Source: DATESZ01 sp035283845
GTDB taxonomy: Bacteria > Desulfobacterota > Syntrophia > Syntrophales > JACQWR01
Direction: 5' to 3'
Length of the DNA stretch: 7,981 bases
NCBI GenBank assembly: GCA_035283845.1
Contig: DATESZ010000140.1
Span: 1 to 7,981 of the forward strand
Shown here in pieces: positions 1-6,522 of the stretch. The notes under the pieces are model-generated. The model saw nothing but the letters and a program-made list of their open reading frames with translations, made no database searches and was not told where the DNA came from. Numbering within the stretch: the stretch's first letter is position 1; the number at the start of each line of letters is the position of its first letter. Position numbers and translations under genes: made by a program.

Positions 1-1827
1 TGGCCCTTTTACGTCCGGGCCGTACAGTCCGTTATCAACAGAAGCCTGAACATGTTTACCCTGATCGGTCTCGGGGTTTCGGTGGCCTACCTATACAGCC
101 TGATTGGCGTGTTGTTTCCTCAGCTTTTCCCCGCGGCGATGAGGACAGCAGAAGGTACGGTTGGGGTCTATTTTGAGGCGGCAGGCGTTATTGTTGTTTT
201 GATATTGCTGGGGCAGGTATTGGAACTGCGGGCCAGAAGCCGGACAGGCGCGGCCATAAAGGCGCTGCTGGGTCTGGCGCCGAAGACCGCCCGAAAAATG
301 GAAGCTGACGGAAATGAGAGCGATATCCCTTTGAAGCATGTAATGAAAGGCGATCGTCTGCGAGTCCGGCCGGGGGAAAAAATTGCCGTGGATGGTGTCG
401 TTCTGGAAGGAACGAGCAGCGTCGATGAATCGATGATTTCCGGCGAACCGATACCGGTTGAGAAAAAGGCGGGGGATAAACTCATCGGCGCTACGGTCAA
501 TGGCACCGGTTCACTGATCATGGAGGCCCAAAAGGTAGGCGCCGAAACCCTGTTGTCACAAATTGTGAAGATGGTGGCTGAGGCGCAACGAAGCCGGGCG
601 CCGATCCAGAAACTTGCCGATATTGTCTCAGGATACTTTGTGCCGGCAGTGATCGGCATCGCTCTTGTTGCTTTTGGCATCTGGTACTTTTTCGGTCCTG
701 ACCCCCGATTGGCCTATGCGCTGATTGCCGCTGTTTCGGTGCTGATCATTGCCTGCCCATGCGCCCTGGGTCTGGCCACCCCCATGTCGATCATGGTGGC
801 AACAGGCAAGGGGGCTACCATGGGTGTCCTGTTTAAAAATGCCGAGGCGATCGAGACCCTGCGAAAAGTCACAACCCTGGTGATTGACAAGACGGGGACT
901 TTGACAGAGGGCAAACCAAAATTGGTAGAGGTTGTCGCTGCATCAGGCATTGATAAGAACAGACTGTTATTGCTGGCTGCCTCTCTCGAGAAAGCCAGCG
1001 AACATCCGCTGGCGGCAGCCATTGTCCAGGGCGCCGTCAATCAAGAACTCCACCTGATTGAGGCGAAAAATTTTGCCTCCCACACCGGCCAGGGTGTATC
1101 CGGCGAGGTTGACGGCCAGGTTGTGTTGCTTGGCAACGGCACATTGCTGGAAGAGTTCAAGATTGACGCCGGCTCTTTGGCAGAGCAGGCGCTGGCCATG
1201 CGGTACGAAGGACAGACGGTCATGTTTGTAGGGATTTCCGGCAAGATTGGCGGTTTGCTGGCCGTTGCCGACCCGATCAAAAAGACCACGCCCGAGGCGA
1301 TCAAACAACTGCACGCTGAAGGCATCCGGATTGTGATGTTGACCGGTGATAATAAGGTGACTGCAGAAGCAGTTGCCAGAAAGCTTGATCTGGACGAAGT
1401 GGTGGCCGAGGTTCTGCCGGATCAAAAGGCAGGGACGGTCAAAAAGTTTCAGCAGGGCGGACATATCGTTGCCATGGCCGGCGACGGTATCAATGACGCC
1501 CCTGCGCTGGCCCAGGCGGAAGTGGGGATGGCCATGGGAACGGGCACTGATGTAGCTATGGAAAGCGCCGGTGTCACGCTGGTCAAGGGCGACCTTACCG
1601 GGATCGTCCGCGCGAGACGTTTGAGCCGCGCCGCCATGGCCAATATCAAGCAAAACCTGTTCTTTGCCTTTATTTATAACGCTCTCGGCGTGCCCATCGC
1701 AGCAGGTATCCTGTATCCAAATTTTGGCATCCTTCTCAGCCCGATCATTGCCGCAGCCGCCATGAGCTTCAGCTCCGTCTCCGTGGTGCTCAATGCCCTG
1801 CGACTGCGGGCGGTGAAGATAGAATAA
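1..1827 (+). CDS. copA: Cu(+)-exporting P1B-type ATPase, 5'-truncated by the window
   Basis: Membrane ATPase that exports monovalent copper (possibly silver) using ATP. The reading frame is open from base 1, and residues before the Met at 52 (ending NRSLNM) already match the family, so 52 is not the start. The N-terminal metal-binding domains and first membrane helices lie outside the window. Visible motifs in order: SGEP of the actuator domain (439-450); the CPC metal site in its membrane helix (754-762) followed by ALGLATP; the phosphorylation motif DKTGT (Asp codon 886-888); the SEHP nucleotide-binding motif (997-1008); the hinge motif GDGINDAP (1480-1503); the YN pair of the next helix (1675-1680) and MxxSS of the last helix (1762-1776). 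CPC, YN and MxxSS together are the known P1B-1 copper signature. All catalytic residues are present, so the enzyme looks functional. A methyltransferase gene follows after 155 bp on the same strand. Confidence 0.95.
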   Translation, partial: WPFYVRAVQSVINRSLNMFTLIGLGVSVAYLYSLIGVLFPQLFPAAMRTAEGTVGVYFEAAGVIVVLILLGQVLELRARSRTGAAIKALLGLAPKTARKMEADGNESDIPLKHVMKGDRLRVRPGEKIAVDGVVLEGTSSVDESMISGEPIPVEKKAGDKLIGATVNGTGSLIMEAQKVGAETLLSQIVKMVAEAQRSRAPIQKLADIVSGYFVPAVIGIALVAFGIWYFFGPDPRLAYALIAAVSVLIIACPCALGLATPMSIMVATGKGATMGVLFKNAEAIETLRKVTTLVIDKTGTLTEGKPKLVEVVAASGIDKNRLLLLAASLEKASEHPLAAAIVQGAVNQELHLIEAKNFASHTGQGVSGEVDGQVVLLGNGTLLEEFKIDAGSLAEQALAMRYEGQTVMFVGISGKIGGLLAVADPIKKTTPEAIKQLHAEGIRIVMLTGDNKVTAEAVARKLDLDEVVAEVLPDQKAGTVKKFQQGGHIVAMAGDGINDAPALAQAEVGMAMGTGTDVAMESAGVTLVKGDLTGIVRARRLSRAAMANIKQNLFFAFIYNALGVPIAAGILYPNFGILLSPIIAAAAMSFSSVSVVLNALRLRAVKIE

Positions 1828-1968
1828 CCTCATACCTGCGCCGTTTCATTCAGGGAGTCGCGGCGGCGTGCCCGGCTTCAGCTTCCCCGGCGTTAAGCCG
1901 AATAAGACTTTTACTTTGCGCCTGTTCGGTCCGGCAGTTAAGATGTGCCTTAAATTGACTATAAAGAT

Positions 1969-1974
1969 GGGAGG
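1969..1974 (+). promoter_or_regulatory. Ribosome binding site of the methyltransferase gene
   Basis: GGGAGG ends 8 bases before the ATG at 1983 and fixes this start. No convincing promoter was found between 1828 and 1968, so the gene may be read from the upstream ATPase transcript. Confidence 0.75.
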
Positions 1975-1982
1975 AAATCGCC

Positions 1983-2651
1983 ATGACAATTGTAAACGAT
2001 CGTGAAAACAGAGCTGTTTCAACAGAGTTAACAAAGGCCCGCTATAATCGTATTGCCCCCTTCTATAATTTCATTGAAGCTATCCCTGAACTGCTATTTG
2101 CGCCTTGGCGAAGAATTCTTCTTGCCAAAGCGAAGGGAGAGATTCTGGAAATCGGGGTAGGTACAGGGAAGAATTTTCCCCACTACCCCCATGGGGCTCA
2201 TGTCACCGGCATCGATATTGCGGACAGACTGCTGGCCATCGCCCGAAAAGAGGCGTCGGAACTTCAGTTGCCCTTTGATCTTAGAGAAGGGGATGTACAG
2301 AATCTTGATTTCCCCGATGACACTTTTGATACCGCTGTTGCAACCTGTGTATTTTGCTCCGTGCCGGATCCGGTTCAGGGCTTTAGAGAGTTGCGGCGTG
2401 TTGTCAAGCCCTCCGGCCAGGTCCTCCTTTTGGAGCATGTCCGCAGCGACAGGCCGATAATCGGCTGGCTTATGGATCGTCTGAATCCCCTGATTGTTCA
2501 AGCCATGGGGGCGAACATCAACCGCCGCACTTTAGAAAATGTGGAGAAGGCAGGATTGAGCATCGAGGACATCGAACATCTTGGACCAATGAAAATGTTT
2601 AAAATGATTGTAGCTAAAACGGGGAAGACATTCAGTATTCCCGAAAGGTAA
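1983..2651 (+). CDS. Class I SAM-dependent methyltransferase, METTL7/UbiE-like
   Basis: A 222-residue small-molecule or lipid methyltransferase. An N-terminal YNRIAPFYNFIE segment (residues 21-32) precedes motif I, LEIGVGTGK (55-63), which binds S-adenosylmethionine. The acidic ribose-binding residue is D78 in GIDIAD, GD follows at 103-104, and motif II/post-I is DTFDTAVATCVFCSV (113-127). The C-terminal half (LEHVRSDRP, then LNPLIVQAMGANINRRT) resembles the METTL7-type branch, which includes animal thiol methyltransferases, rather than quinone-specific UbiE; that placement is from memory of the family. There is no signal peptide, so the protein is cytosolic or peripheral on the membrane. It lies 155 bp behind a copper ATPase on the same strand, which hints at a role in metal or thiol stress, but the substrate cannot be read from the sequence. 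Its 3' end overlaps the convergent transglutaminase gene by 20 bp. Confidence 0.88.
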   Translation: MTIVNDRENRAVSTELTKARYNRIAPFYNFIEAIPELLFAPWRRILLAKAKGEILEIGVGTGKNFPHYPHGAHVTGIDIADRLLAIARKEASELQLPFDLREGDVQNLDFPDDTFDTAVATCVFCSVPDPVQGFRELRRVVKPSGQVLLLEHVRSDRPIIGWLMDRLNPLIVQAMGANINRRTLENVEKAGLSIEDIEHLGPMKMFKMIVAKTGKTFSIPER

Positions 2652-3648
2652 TCGCATACCCTAAATTGAATCCAAACAAATCATCGAGAGCCTTCCCGTC
2701 CGCCTCTGCGTATGGATACATGAAATAGTTTAGTTTTCCATCCTTCTGCGGCGGTTCAAGGATGAGATCCCGGCCTATTCCATAGGCTATTCTGCTTTCA
2801 TCAACAGCGCCGAAATAGTATTCCCTCTGTTCCTTCTCTTCCCCCAAGGCCAATTTCTTCTCCAGCATTATCTTTCTTACGTCCGCGGGATCAACTGGCA
2901 CCCAGCCATATCCGGGCAGATAGAACTCCGCCCAGCAATGCTGGGCCTTGGTCATGTCCCCTTCCTTGCCCGGGGGAATGCGAATTCCGAAAACCTCCCG
3001 TGCCGGAACCCCGACACTCCTTGCCAGGGCAACATATACGGAATGGATATCCCCGCATTTACCGCCCATGCTCTCCAGAAGGCTTTCGACTTCCCCGAAC
3101 CCGCATCCTTTTATTTGCGGGTCCCGGTACATATTATCCACAATCCAATCATAAATAGCCCTTGCTTTGGCAAGGGAGGTCTTTTTGCCTTTTGTGATAG
3201 TTTCTGCTTTTTCTTTAACTTTTCCAACGGTGGGGCCAAGGCTCGTCGCGACAAGGTATTTCTCGAATTCTTTTTGATTAAAAGATAATTCGCCCTTGGG
3301 AAAGTCTTTCCTCACGATTTCCTCCCTTGTTATAGTAAAAGTATAAGTAAGATGCCTGTCCTTGGTCGGATTGTTCCAATCCGCATAAAGAAGCGTATTT
3401 CCGAATTCCTTCTCTTTATATATGCCATAAGATGAATAATTGCCGTCAATGCTACCCTTCATTACCGTCTGGTTTTCGTCGGAAACGGGATAGGGAATCC
3501 AGAGTCTCACATCCCTGGAATTTGCCGGTGCACTGAGATTGATATGGAAGGTCACCGCTACCCGCCTTTCCTTGGCCTCGGATACATTGAGGGAAAGAAG
3601 AATGACTGTCAACGCTAAAACGATCTGTCCAATTTTTTTCTTGCCCAT
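2632..3648 (-). CDS. Secreted transglutaminase-like (papain-fold) protein
   Basis: A 338-residue exported protein. Residues 1-25 form a signal peptide: positive MGKKK, a hydrophobic stretch to about 20, and a probable cut after SEA. Residues 26-110 look like a beta-rich N-terminal domain containing RLWIPYPVSDENQT. The transglutaminase core follows, with Cys198 in GGKCGDIHSVYVALAR, His237 in AQHCWAEFYLPGYGW, and Asp253 in VPVDPAD. This complete Cys-His-Asp triad suggests peptidase or amide-transfer activity in the periplasm; the substrate is unknown. GCGFGEVESLLE (181-192) precedes the catalytic loop and brings a second cysteine, Cys182. The whole architecture matches, as I recall, a conserved uncharacterised family in Geobacter-like bacteria. 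The start is supported by AGAGG 6 bases upstream (3655-3659). The stop lies inside the end of the convergent methyltransferase gene. Confidence 0.9.
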   Translation of the reverse strand: MGKKKIGQIVLALTVILLSLNVSEAKERRVAVTFHINLSAPANSRDVRLWIPYPVSDENQTVMKGSIDGNYSSYGIYKEKEFGNTLLYADWNNPTKDRHLTYTFTITREEIVRKDFPKGELSFNQKEFEKYLVATSLGPTVGKVKEKAETITKGKKTSLAKARAIYDWIVDNMYRDPQIKGCGFGEVESLLESMGGKCGDIHSVYVALARSVGVPAREVFGIRIPPGKEGDMTKAQHCWAEFYLPGYGWVPVDPADVRKIMLEKKLALGEEKEQREYYFGAVDESRIAYGIGRDLILEPPQKDGKLNYFMYPYAEADGKALDDLFGFNLGYAITFREY

Positions 3649-3674
3649 AGATTACCTCTGCCTTGATTTGGTAT

Positions 3675-3719
3675 CTCCTGCCGCGCAATGAACTGTTACA
3701 GCGCTGATGTTGGCAGGAG
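3675..3719 (-). promoter_or_regulatory. Inverted repeat in the leader of the transglutaminase gene
   Basis: CTCCTGCC (3675-3682) and GGCAGGAG (3712-3719) are perfect 8-bp complements with a 29-nt spacer. The spacer contains the small symmetrical sequence CTGTTACAG. In the predicted mRNA this forms a stem ending about 26 nt before the start codon. The ribosome site (GGCAGAGG) resembles one arm (GGCAGGAG), so the other arm could pair with either, which would suit control of translation. It could equally be an operator. There is no match to a riboswitch I know. Confidence 0.4.
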
Positions 3720-3758
3720 GAAAGCTGTGCATATTACTTTCCATTTAAAGTCGTGAGA

Positions 3759-3786
3759 ATCATAGTATCGTTCTTCATACTTGCAA
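3759..3786 (-). promoter_or_regulatory. Probable sigma-70-type promoter of the transglutaminase gene
   Basis: On the minus strand TTGCAA (3781-3786, 4 of 6 to TTGACA) is separated by 16 bp from TATGAT (3759-3764, 5 of 6 to TATAAT). Transcription would start near 3752 and give a leader of about 100 nt. The call rests on consensus similarity only. Confidence 0.45.
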
Positions 3787-4063
3787 AAAACAGATAAATC
3801 AAATTCATAATTGGAATATTATGTTCAGAAATATGTAAAAATTGCATAGCTCTGTTGGTCCGATTTTCATGGAGGCTACCCTGCAAAGAAAAATCTCACT
3901 CCGCCTTTGAAGTGATTAGCGAAGGCAGCACAATTCCATGTCGGTAGGGAGAAGGATAAGGCGCGAACGCAAAGTCTTTCCGCGACGATAGACAATAGCT
4001 GTGTACAGTTCCATACGGTCTTCCGGTAATGCTTTAACGGGGGGATAAAGCACAAAAGGGCAA

Positions 4064-4085
4064 CGTCAAAATTCCACCTTTGACG
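4064..4085 (-). terminator. Possible terminator of the RCC1 lipoprotein gene
   Basis: CGTCAAA and TTTGACG form a perfect 7-bp stem with an 8-nt loop, beginning 25 bp beyond the stop codon of the minus-strand RCC1 gene. On the minus strand the stem is followed by TTGCCCTTTTGTG, a broken U-tract. The position fits a terminator, but the stem is weak. Confidence 0.35.
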
Positions 4086-4110
4086 AACAGAAAATCCTCC
4101 TTACTCATAG

Positions 4111-5508
4111 CTACTGTGCCTGCACGGGAGTCCATCTGTCAATAGTAGTCCCATCGCCGAGTTGACCATAAAAATTATCCCCCCATGCCCATACCGTGCC
4201 GTCGCTCTTCAGGGCAACCGTGTGGGTATAGCCCGCTGCAACGGCTGTCACGCTTGGCAGTCCGCTTATCTGTACTGGGACGGTGCTTTGAGTCGTGCTC
4301 CCATTACCGAGCTGGCCCTTTATGTTACTCCCCCACACCCAGACCGTGCCATCATCCTTCAGAGCAACCGTGTGGTAGGAACCTGCTGCAATGGCTGTTC
4401 CTCCCGACAGGTTGCTTACATGCACAGGGGCGGCGCTATCTGTCGTAGTTCCATTGCCAAGCTGACCATTGCTATTATTTCCCCATGCCCAGACCGAGAC
4501 ATTTGTGATATCATTCATCAGGGCAACAGTGTGGCTATGACCTGCTGCAATGGCTGCTACGCCGGGCAGCCATGTCGGCAAAGGGATGTGGCTATCTGTC
4601 GTAGTCCCATCGCCAAGCTGACCATTGCTATTATTCCCCCATGTCCAGACCGTGCCGTCGGTCATCAAGGCAACCGTGTGGGCATAGCCCGCTGCAATGG
4701 CTGCCACTTTTGGCAGTCCACTTATCTGTACTGGGGTGGTGCTTTGAGTCGTGCTCCCATTACCGAGTTGACCATTGCTATTATACCCCCATGCCCAGAC
4801 CGTGCCGTCGTTCTTCAGGGCAACCGTGTGGGCATAGCCCGCTGCAACGGCTGTCACACTTGACAGTCCGCTTATCTGTACCGGGATGCCGCTATCAGAT
4901 GTAGTTCCATTGCCAAGTTGACCATTGCTATTATTTCCCCATGTCCAGACCGTGCCGTCGTTCTTCAGGACAACCGTGTGGGCATAGCCCGCTGCAACGG
5001 CTGCCACGCTTGACAGTACGCTTATCTGTACCGGGATGTGGCTATCAGTCTTCGTTCCATCGCCGAGTTGACCATTGCTGTTATTCCCCCACGCCCATAA
5101 AGTGCCGTCGTTCTTCAGGTACAGGGTGTGCATTGTTGCCTCTAACCTGCTTTTACCAGCAGCGCTGAAGTCAAACTCTTCTGCATCAATGCCATTTATC
5201 CAAGCATTCCGGTATAGCGGACTAAAGGCGTATCCCGTGAGTGAAGGAGTTACCGTAAATGTGCCGCTTGATAAATCGTTAAAGTTATAATTACCATTTG
5301 TATCCGTCGTCGTTACTATTGAAGCACTGCCGGTAAGAGTCACTGTTACACCTGGAAGCGCTGAACCGCCCGATGTAATTCTCCCAGAGATACTATTTGT
5401 GGGGCTGCTGCCACATCCTGAAAGTATAATCATTATAAGCGCGCTTAATAACAACCCCGAAATTGCTGCAAAAAACTTAGTGCGCTTCGCCTTGCCATAA
5501 TTTGCCAT
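4111..5508 (-). CDS. RCC1-repeat lipoprotein with carboxypeptidase-regulatory-like domain
   Basis: A 465-residue exported lipoprotein. After a positive start and hydrophobic helix (11-28) comes the lipobox LSGC, with Cys32 as lipidation site. Residues 40-115 form a carboxypeptidase-regulatory/CNA-B-like beta-sandwich (SGRITSGGSALPGVTVTLTG, then DTNGNYNF and YAFSP). Residues 126-465 hold seven RCC1 repeats of about 50 residues with the core HTVALKxDGTVWAWGxNSNGQLGxGT, beginning near 127, 177, 227, 277, 327, 380 and 430. Seven units suit a seven-bladed propeller. The last unit stops at PVQAQ and the first begins at its HTLYLK strand, so the ring would close between the ends. Repeat 5 carries a short insertion (DITNVSV). 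RCC1 propellers usually bind proteins; a cell-surface binding role is inferred. The start is supported by AGGAGA (5517-5522), 8 bases upstream. A PilZ gene lies divergent, 209 bp away. Confidence 0.92.
   Translation of the reverse strand: MANYGKAKRTKFFAAISGLLLSALIMIILSGCGSSPTNSISGRITSGGSALPGVTVTLTGSASIVTTTDTNGNYNFNDLSSGTFTVTPSLTGYAFSPLYRNAWINGIDAEEFDFSAAGKSRLEATMHTLYLKNDGTLWAWGNNSNGQLGDGTKTDSHIPVQISVLSSVAAVAAGYAHTVVLKNDGTVWTWGNNSNGQLGNGTTSDSGIPVQISGLSSVTAVAAGYAHTVALKNDGTVWAWGYNSNGQLGNGSTTQSTTPVQISGLPKVAAIAAGYAHTVALMTDGTVWTWGNNSNGQLGDGTTTDSHIPLPTWLPGVAAIAAGHSHTVALMNDITNVSVWAWGNNSNGQLGNGTTTDSAAPVHVSNLSGGTAIAAGSYHTVALKDDGTVWVWGSNIKGQLGNGSTTQSTVPVQISGLPSVTAVAAGYTHTVALKSDGTVWAWGDNFYGQLGDGTTIDRWTPVQAQ
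4141..5130 (-). repeat. Tandem 150-bp coding repeats (seven RCC1 units)
   Basis: The sequence around ACCATTGCTATTA recurs at 4165 (degenerate), 4315 (degenerate), 4465, 4621, 4771, 4921 and 5071. The spacing is 150 bp, except one step of 156 bp where repeat 5 has two extra codons. Units 1-4 (right side) are nearest in sequence, and units 6-7 (left side) have diverged most in this block. Long near-identical stretches make copy-number change by recombination plausible. Confidence 0.9.
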
Positions 5509-5717
5509 GGTTACGCTCTCCTAAAGTTGCTTTGCCTTAAGGAAATGGGCTTTTCTTCCGGCTTCTCTCTATACCTGTCAAGCATTCGATTTTTGATTAC
5601 CACGATTCACAGAAGAAATCTACTTTGAAGATAGCGCTAAACCCGGGATCTGCATAAAGATAAAAAATGGTTGTAAAAAATCTGTCATAGAGCTACAAGC
5701 GCATAGAGGAGTCAGCC
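5509..5717. promoter_or_regulatory. Divergent intergenic region between the RCC1 and PilZ genes
   Basis: This 209-bp region must hold both promoters. On the minus strand a perfect TTGACA (5576-5581) points towards the RCC1 gene, but no good -10 box lies 16-18 bp further on. Towards the PilZ gene the sequence is A-rich (5651-5680) without a clear promoter at a sensible distance. The ribosome sites are clear: AGGAGA at 5517-5522 (minus) and GAGGAG at 5706-5711 (plus). Confidence 0.5.
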
Positions 5718-6152
5718 ATGTTTGATGAGTTGGAAAAAAGAAAATTTCAGCGCCTTGAATTTCCTCTGGAAGTTACGGTCGAGATTGTATCTGCTCAGGG
5801 AGTGCCAAAGGGCCTGCCTCAACTGCATATCAAAAGCCGAAATATTTCAAGGAGTGGGATCTGTCTCGAAACAAAGTCCATCGAGGTGGATGGCGTCAAC
5901 TTGCTTTCAGGACTTCCTTTTGCACGGGAAAACCGTTTACACCTCAGCGTAGAGCTCATTCCGGAAGAGCCGCCATTGATGGCAACCGGGGAGGTTCAAT
6001 GGTATGACATTGCCCGTGACATACCCGAATTAATCTGTCGGCTGGGTGTTGCATTCATAGAGATCAAGAACGGCGGAAAAGACCAGCTTGCAAGATTTTT
6101 GAAAAAACATCAAAACAACAAGGGATTTCTTCAAAAATTATTGCATACATGA
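5718..6152 (+). CDS. PilZ-domain protein, probable c-di-GMP receptor
   Basis: A 144-residue stand-alone PilZ protein. Both c-di-GMP binding motifs are present: RxxxR as R8-K-F-Q-R12 at the start and (D/N)xSxxG as N42-I-S-R-S-G47. The beta-barrel continues to RLGVAFIEI (108-116), a typical PilZ ending, followed by a basic C-terminal helix (FLKKHQNNKGFLQKLL). The length is usual for single-domain PilZ proteins. There is no output domain, so it probably acts by binding a partner on c-di-GMP sensing, often in motility or surface polymer control in this family. GAGGAG lies 6 bases before the ATG and fixes the start. The divergent surface lipoprotein gene is a possible but unproven functional neighbour. 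Confidence 0.9.
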   Translation: MFDELEKRKFQRLEFPLEVTVEIVSAQGVPKGLPQLHIKSRNISRSGICLETKSIEVDGVNLLSGLPFARENRLHLSVELIPEEPPLMATGEVQWYDIARDIPELICRLGVAFIEIKNGGKDQLARFLKKHQNNKGFLQKLLHT

Positions 6153-6242
6153 GCATTGATTCAACAATTCTTATCCGAAATGGTTTTAAACCCTCCGTCA
6201 GAAATGACGAACTCGTAAAAAGTCGCTTTTCCCTCCCCTGGC

Positions 6243-6266
6243 GGGAGGGAATAAAAGGGAGGGGGG
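6243..6266 (+). other. Potential G-quadruplex, plus strand
   Basis: Four G-tracts are arranged G3-A-G3-N7-G3-A-G6, which satisfies the usual G3+N1-7 rule. The first two tracts also form one arm of the 6229-6251 hairpin, so the two structures compete. Confidence 0.5.
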
Positions 6267-6297
6267 AAATAACATTCAAGAATACGGCCACTTATCA

Positions 6298-6318
6298 CCC
6301 CCACCCTAACCCTCCCCC
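6298..6318 (-). other. Potential G-quadruplex, minus strand
   Basis: On the minus strand the tracts read G5-A-G3-TTA-G3-T-G5, with very short loops of 1, 3 and 1, predicting a stable quadruplex. It overlaps one arm of the 6310-6332 hairpin. Confidence 0.55.
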
Positions 6319-6384
6319 GTCAATGGGGAGGGGATTTCGGACTTTTTACGAGGTCGTCAAGATTAAGAACCTTTTAATTTAATA

Positions 6385-6410
6385 CCCCAAAGGCCCCTTT
6401 GTTTCAACGG
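6385..6410 (+). repeat. Imperfect direct repeat, copy A
   Basis: Begins CCCCAAAGG and ends GTTTCAACGG. It matches the copy at 6497-6522 at 22 of 26 positions without gaps. The start-to-start distance is 112 bp. Similarity stops abruptly at both ends. Confidence 0.5.
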
Positions 6411-6496
6411 CTAACATACCGACTTTAAAAAAATATTTGGTCAAATGATTACGAAATCAACTTTATCGAATGGACCAATTAATCTACCTTATCGGG

Positions 6497-6522
6497 CCCC
6501 AAAGACCTCTATGTTTCAAGGG
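6497..6522 (+). repeat. Imperfect direct repeat, copy B
   Basis: Begins CCCCAAAGA and ends GTTTCAAGGG; partner of 6385-6410. Its right end covers the stop codon of the small minus-strand ORF, which suggests that this ORF ends at a rearrangement point. Confidence 0.5.

Larger units (their letters stand above)
3649..4110. other. Non-coding stretch between two minus-strand genes
   Basis: This 462-bp stretch has no convincing gene. It holds the promoter and leader of the transglutaminase gene (3649-3786), an AT-rich part with a perfect 6-bp inverted repeat CATAAT/ATTATG around a 6-bp spacer (3806-3823), and near its right end a hairpin downstream of the RCC1 gene (4064-4085). Between 3870 and 4060 base composition rises again, but only short frames without ribosome sites are open. 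Confidence 0.6.
6205..6359. mobile_element. MITE-like element with 20-bp terminal inverted repeats
   Basis: The left end (6205-6224, TGACGAACTCGTAAAAAGTC) and right end (6340-6359) are inverted copies matching at 19 of 20 positions; the one difference is A against C at position 7. The 155-bp interior has no gene but is built of C- and G-tracts forming hairpins at 6229-6251 (9-bp stem, 5-nt loop) and 6310-6332 (8-bp stem). I recall similar ends around CTCGTAAAAAGTC as abundant intergenic repeats in Desulfobacterota genomes, which would fit a non-autonomous element moved in trans. No target-site duplication is obvious in the flanks, so the exact outer border is uncertain. Confidence 0.75.
6153..6515. 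other. Gene-free stretch with mobile-element debris
   Basis: This stretch contains the MITE-like element (6205-6359), a small palindrome CAAAG-GCCC-CTTTG (6388-6401), ATTTG-GT-CAAAT (6435-6446), and an imperfect direct repeat. From 6360 to 6490 it is AT-rich and shows no coding signal on either strand. Confidence 0.6.

Noticed and set aside
967..1833. 288-codon minus-strand frame opposite the copper ATPase
   Set aside because: Long antisense shadow of a GC-rich gene; the peptide lacks domain features, while the plus strand has a complete P-type ATPase motif set.
1873..1900. CGGCTT/AAGCCG inverted repeat after the copper ATPase as a terminator
   Set aside because: The stem is only 6 bp with a 16-nt loop, and the following sequence has just short broken T-runs.
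3916..4014. 32-codon minus-strand frame starting MELYTAIVYRRGKT
   Set aside because: No ribosome site, no recognisable family, and the length is within chance expectation; kept as non-coding.
4162..4863. 233-codon plus-strand frame opposite the RCC1 repeats
   Set aside because: It mirrors the 150-bp repeat on the other strand; its repeated Cys- and Arg-rich peptide is an antisense artefact, with no ribosome site or family match.
4141..5130. CRISPR array reading of the regular repeats
   Set aside because: The period is 150 bp, the repeats are in frame, and they encode RCC1 units without unique spacers.
5576..5581. Perfect TTGACA on the minus strand as a promoter of the RCC1 gene
   Set aside because: No acceptable -10 box at 16-18 bp; the hexamer alone is not enough.
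5671..5699. TTGTAA with 17-bp spacing to TACAAG as a PilZ promoter
   Set aside because: Both boxes are weak and the transcript would start within the ribosome site of the gene.
6229..6251. Strong hairpin downstream of the PilZ gene as an intrinsic terminator
   Set aside because: No U-tract follows the stem on either strand; it is better explained as part of the MITE-like element.
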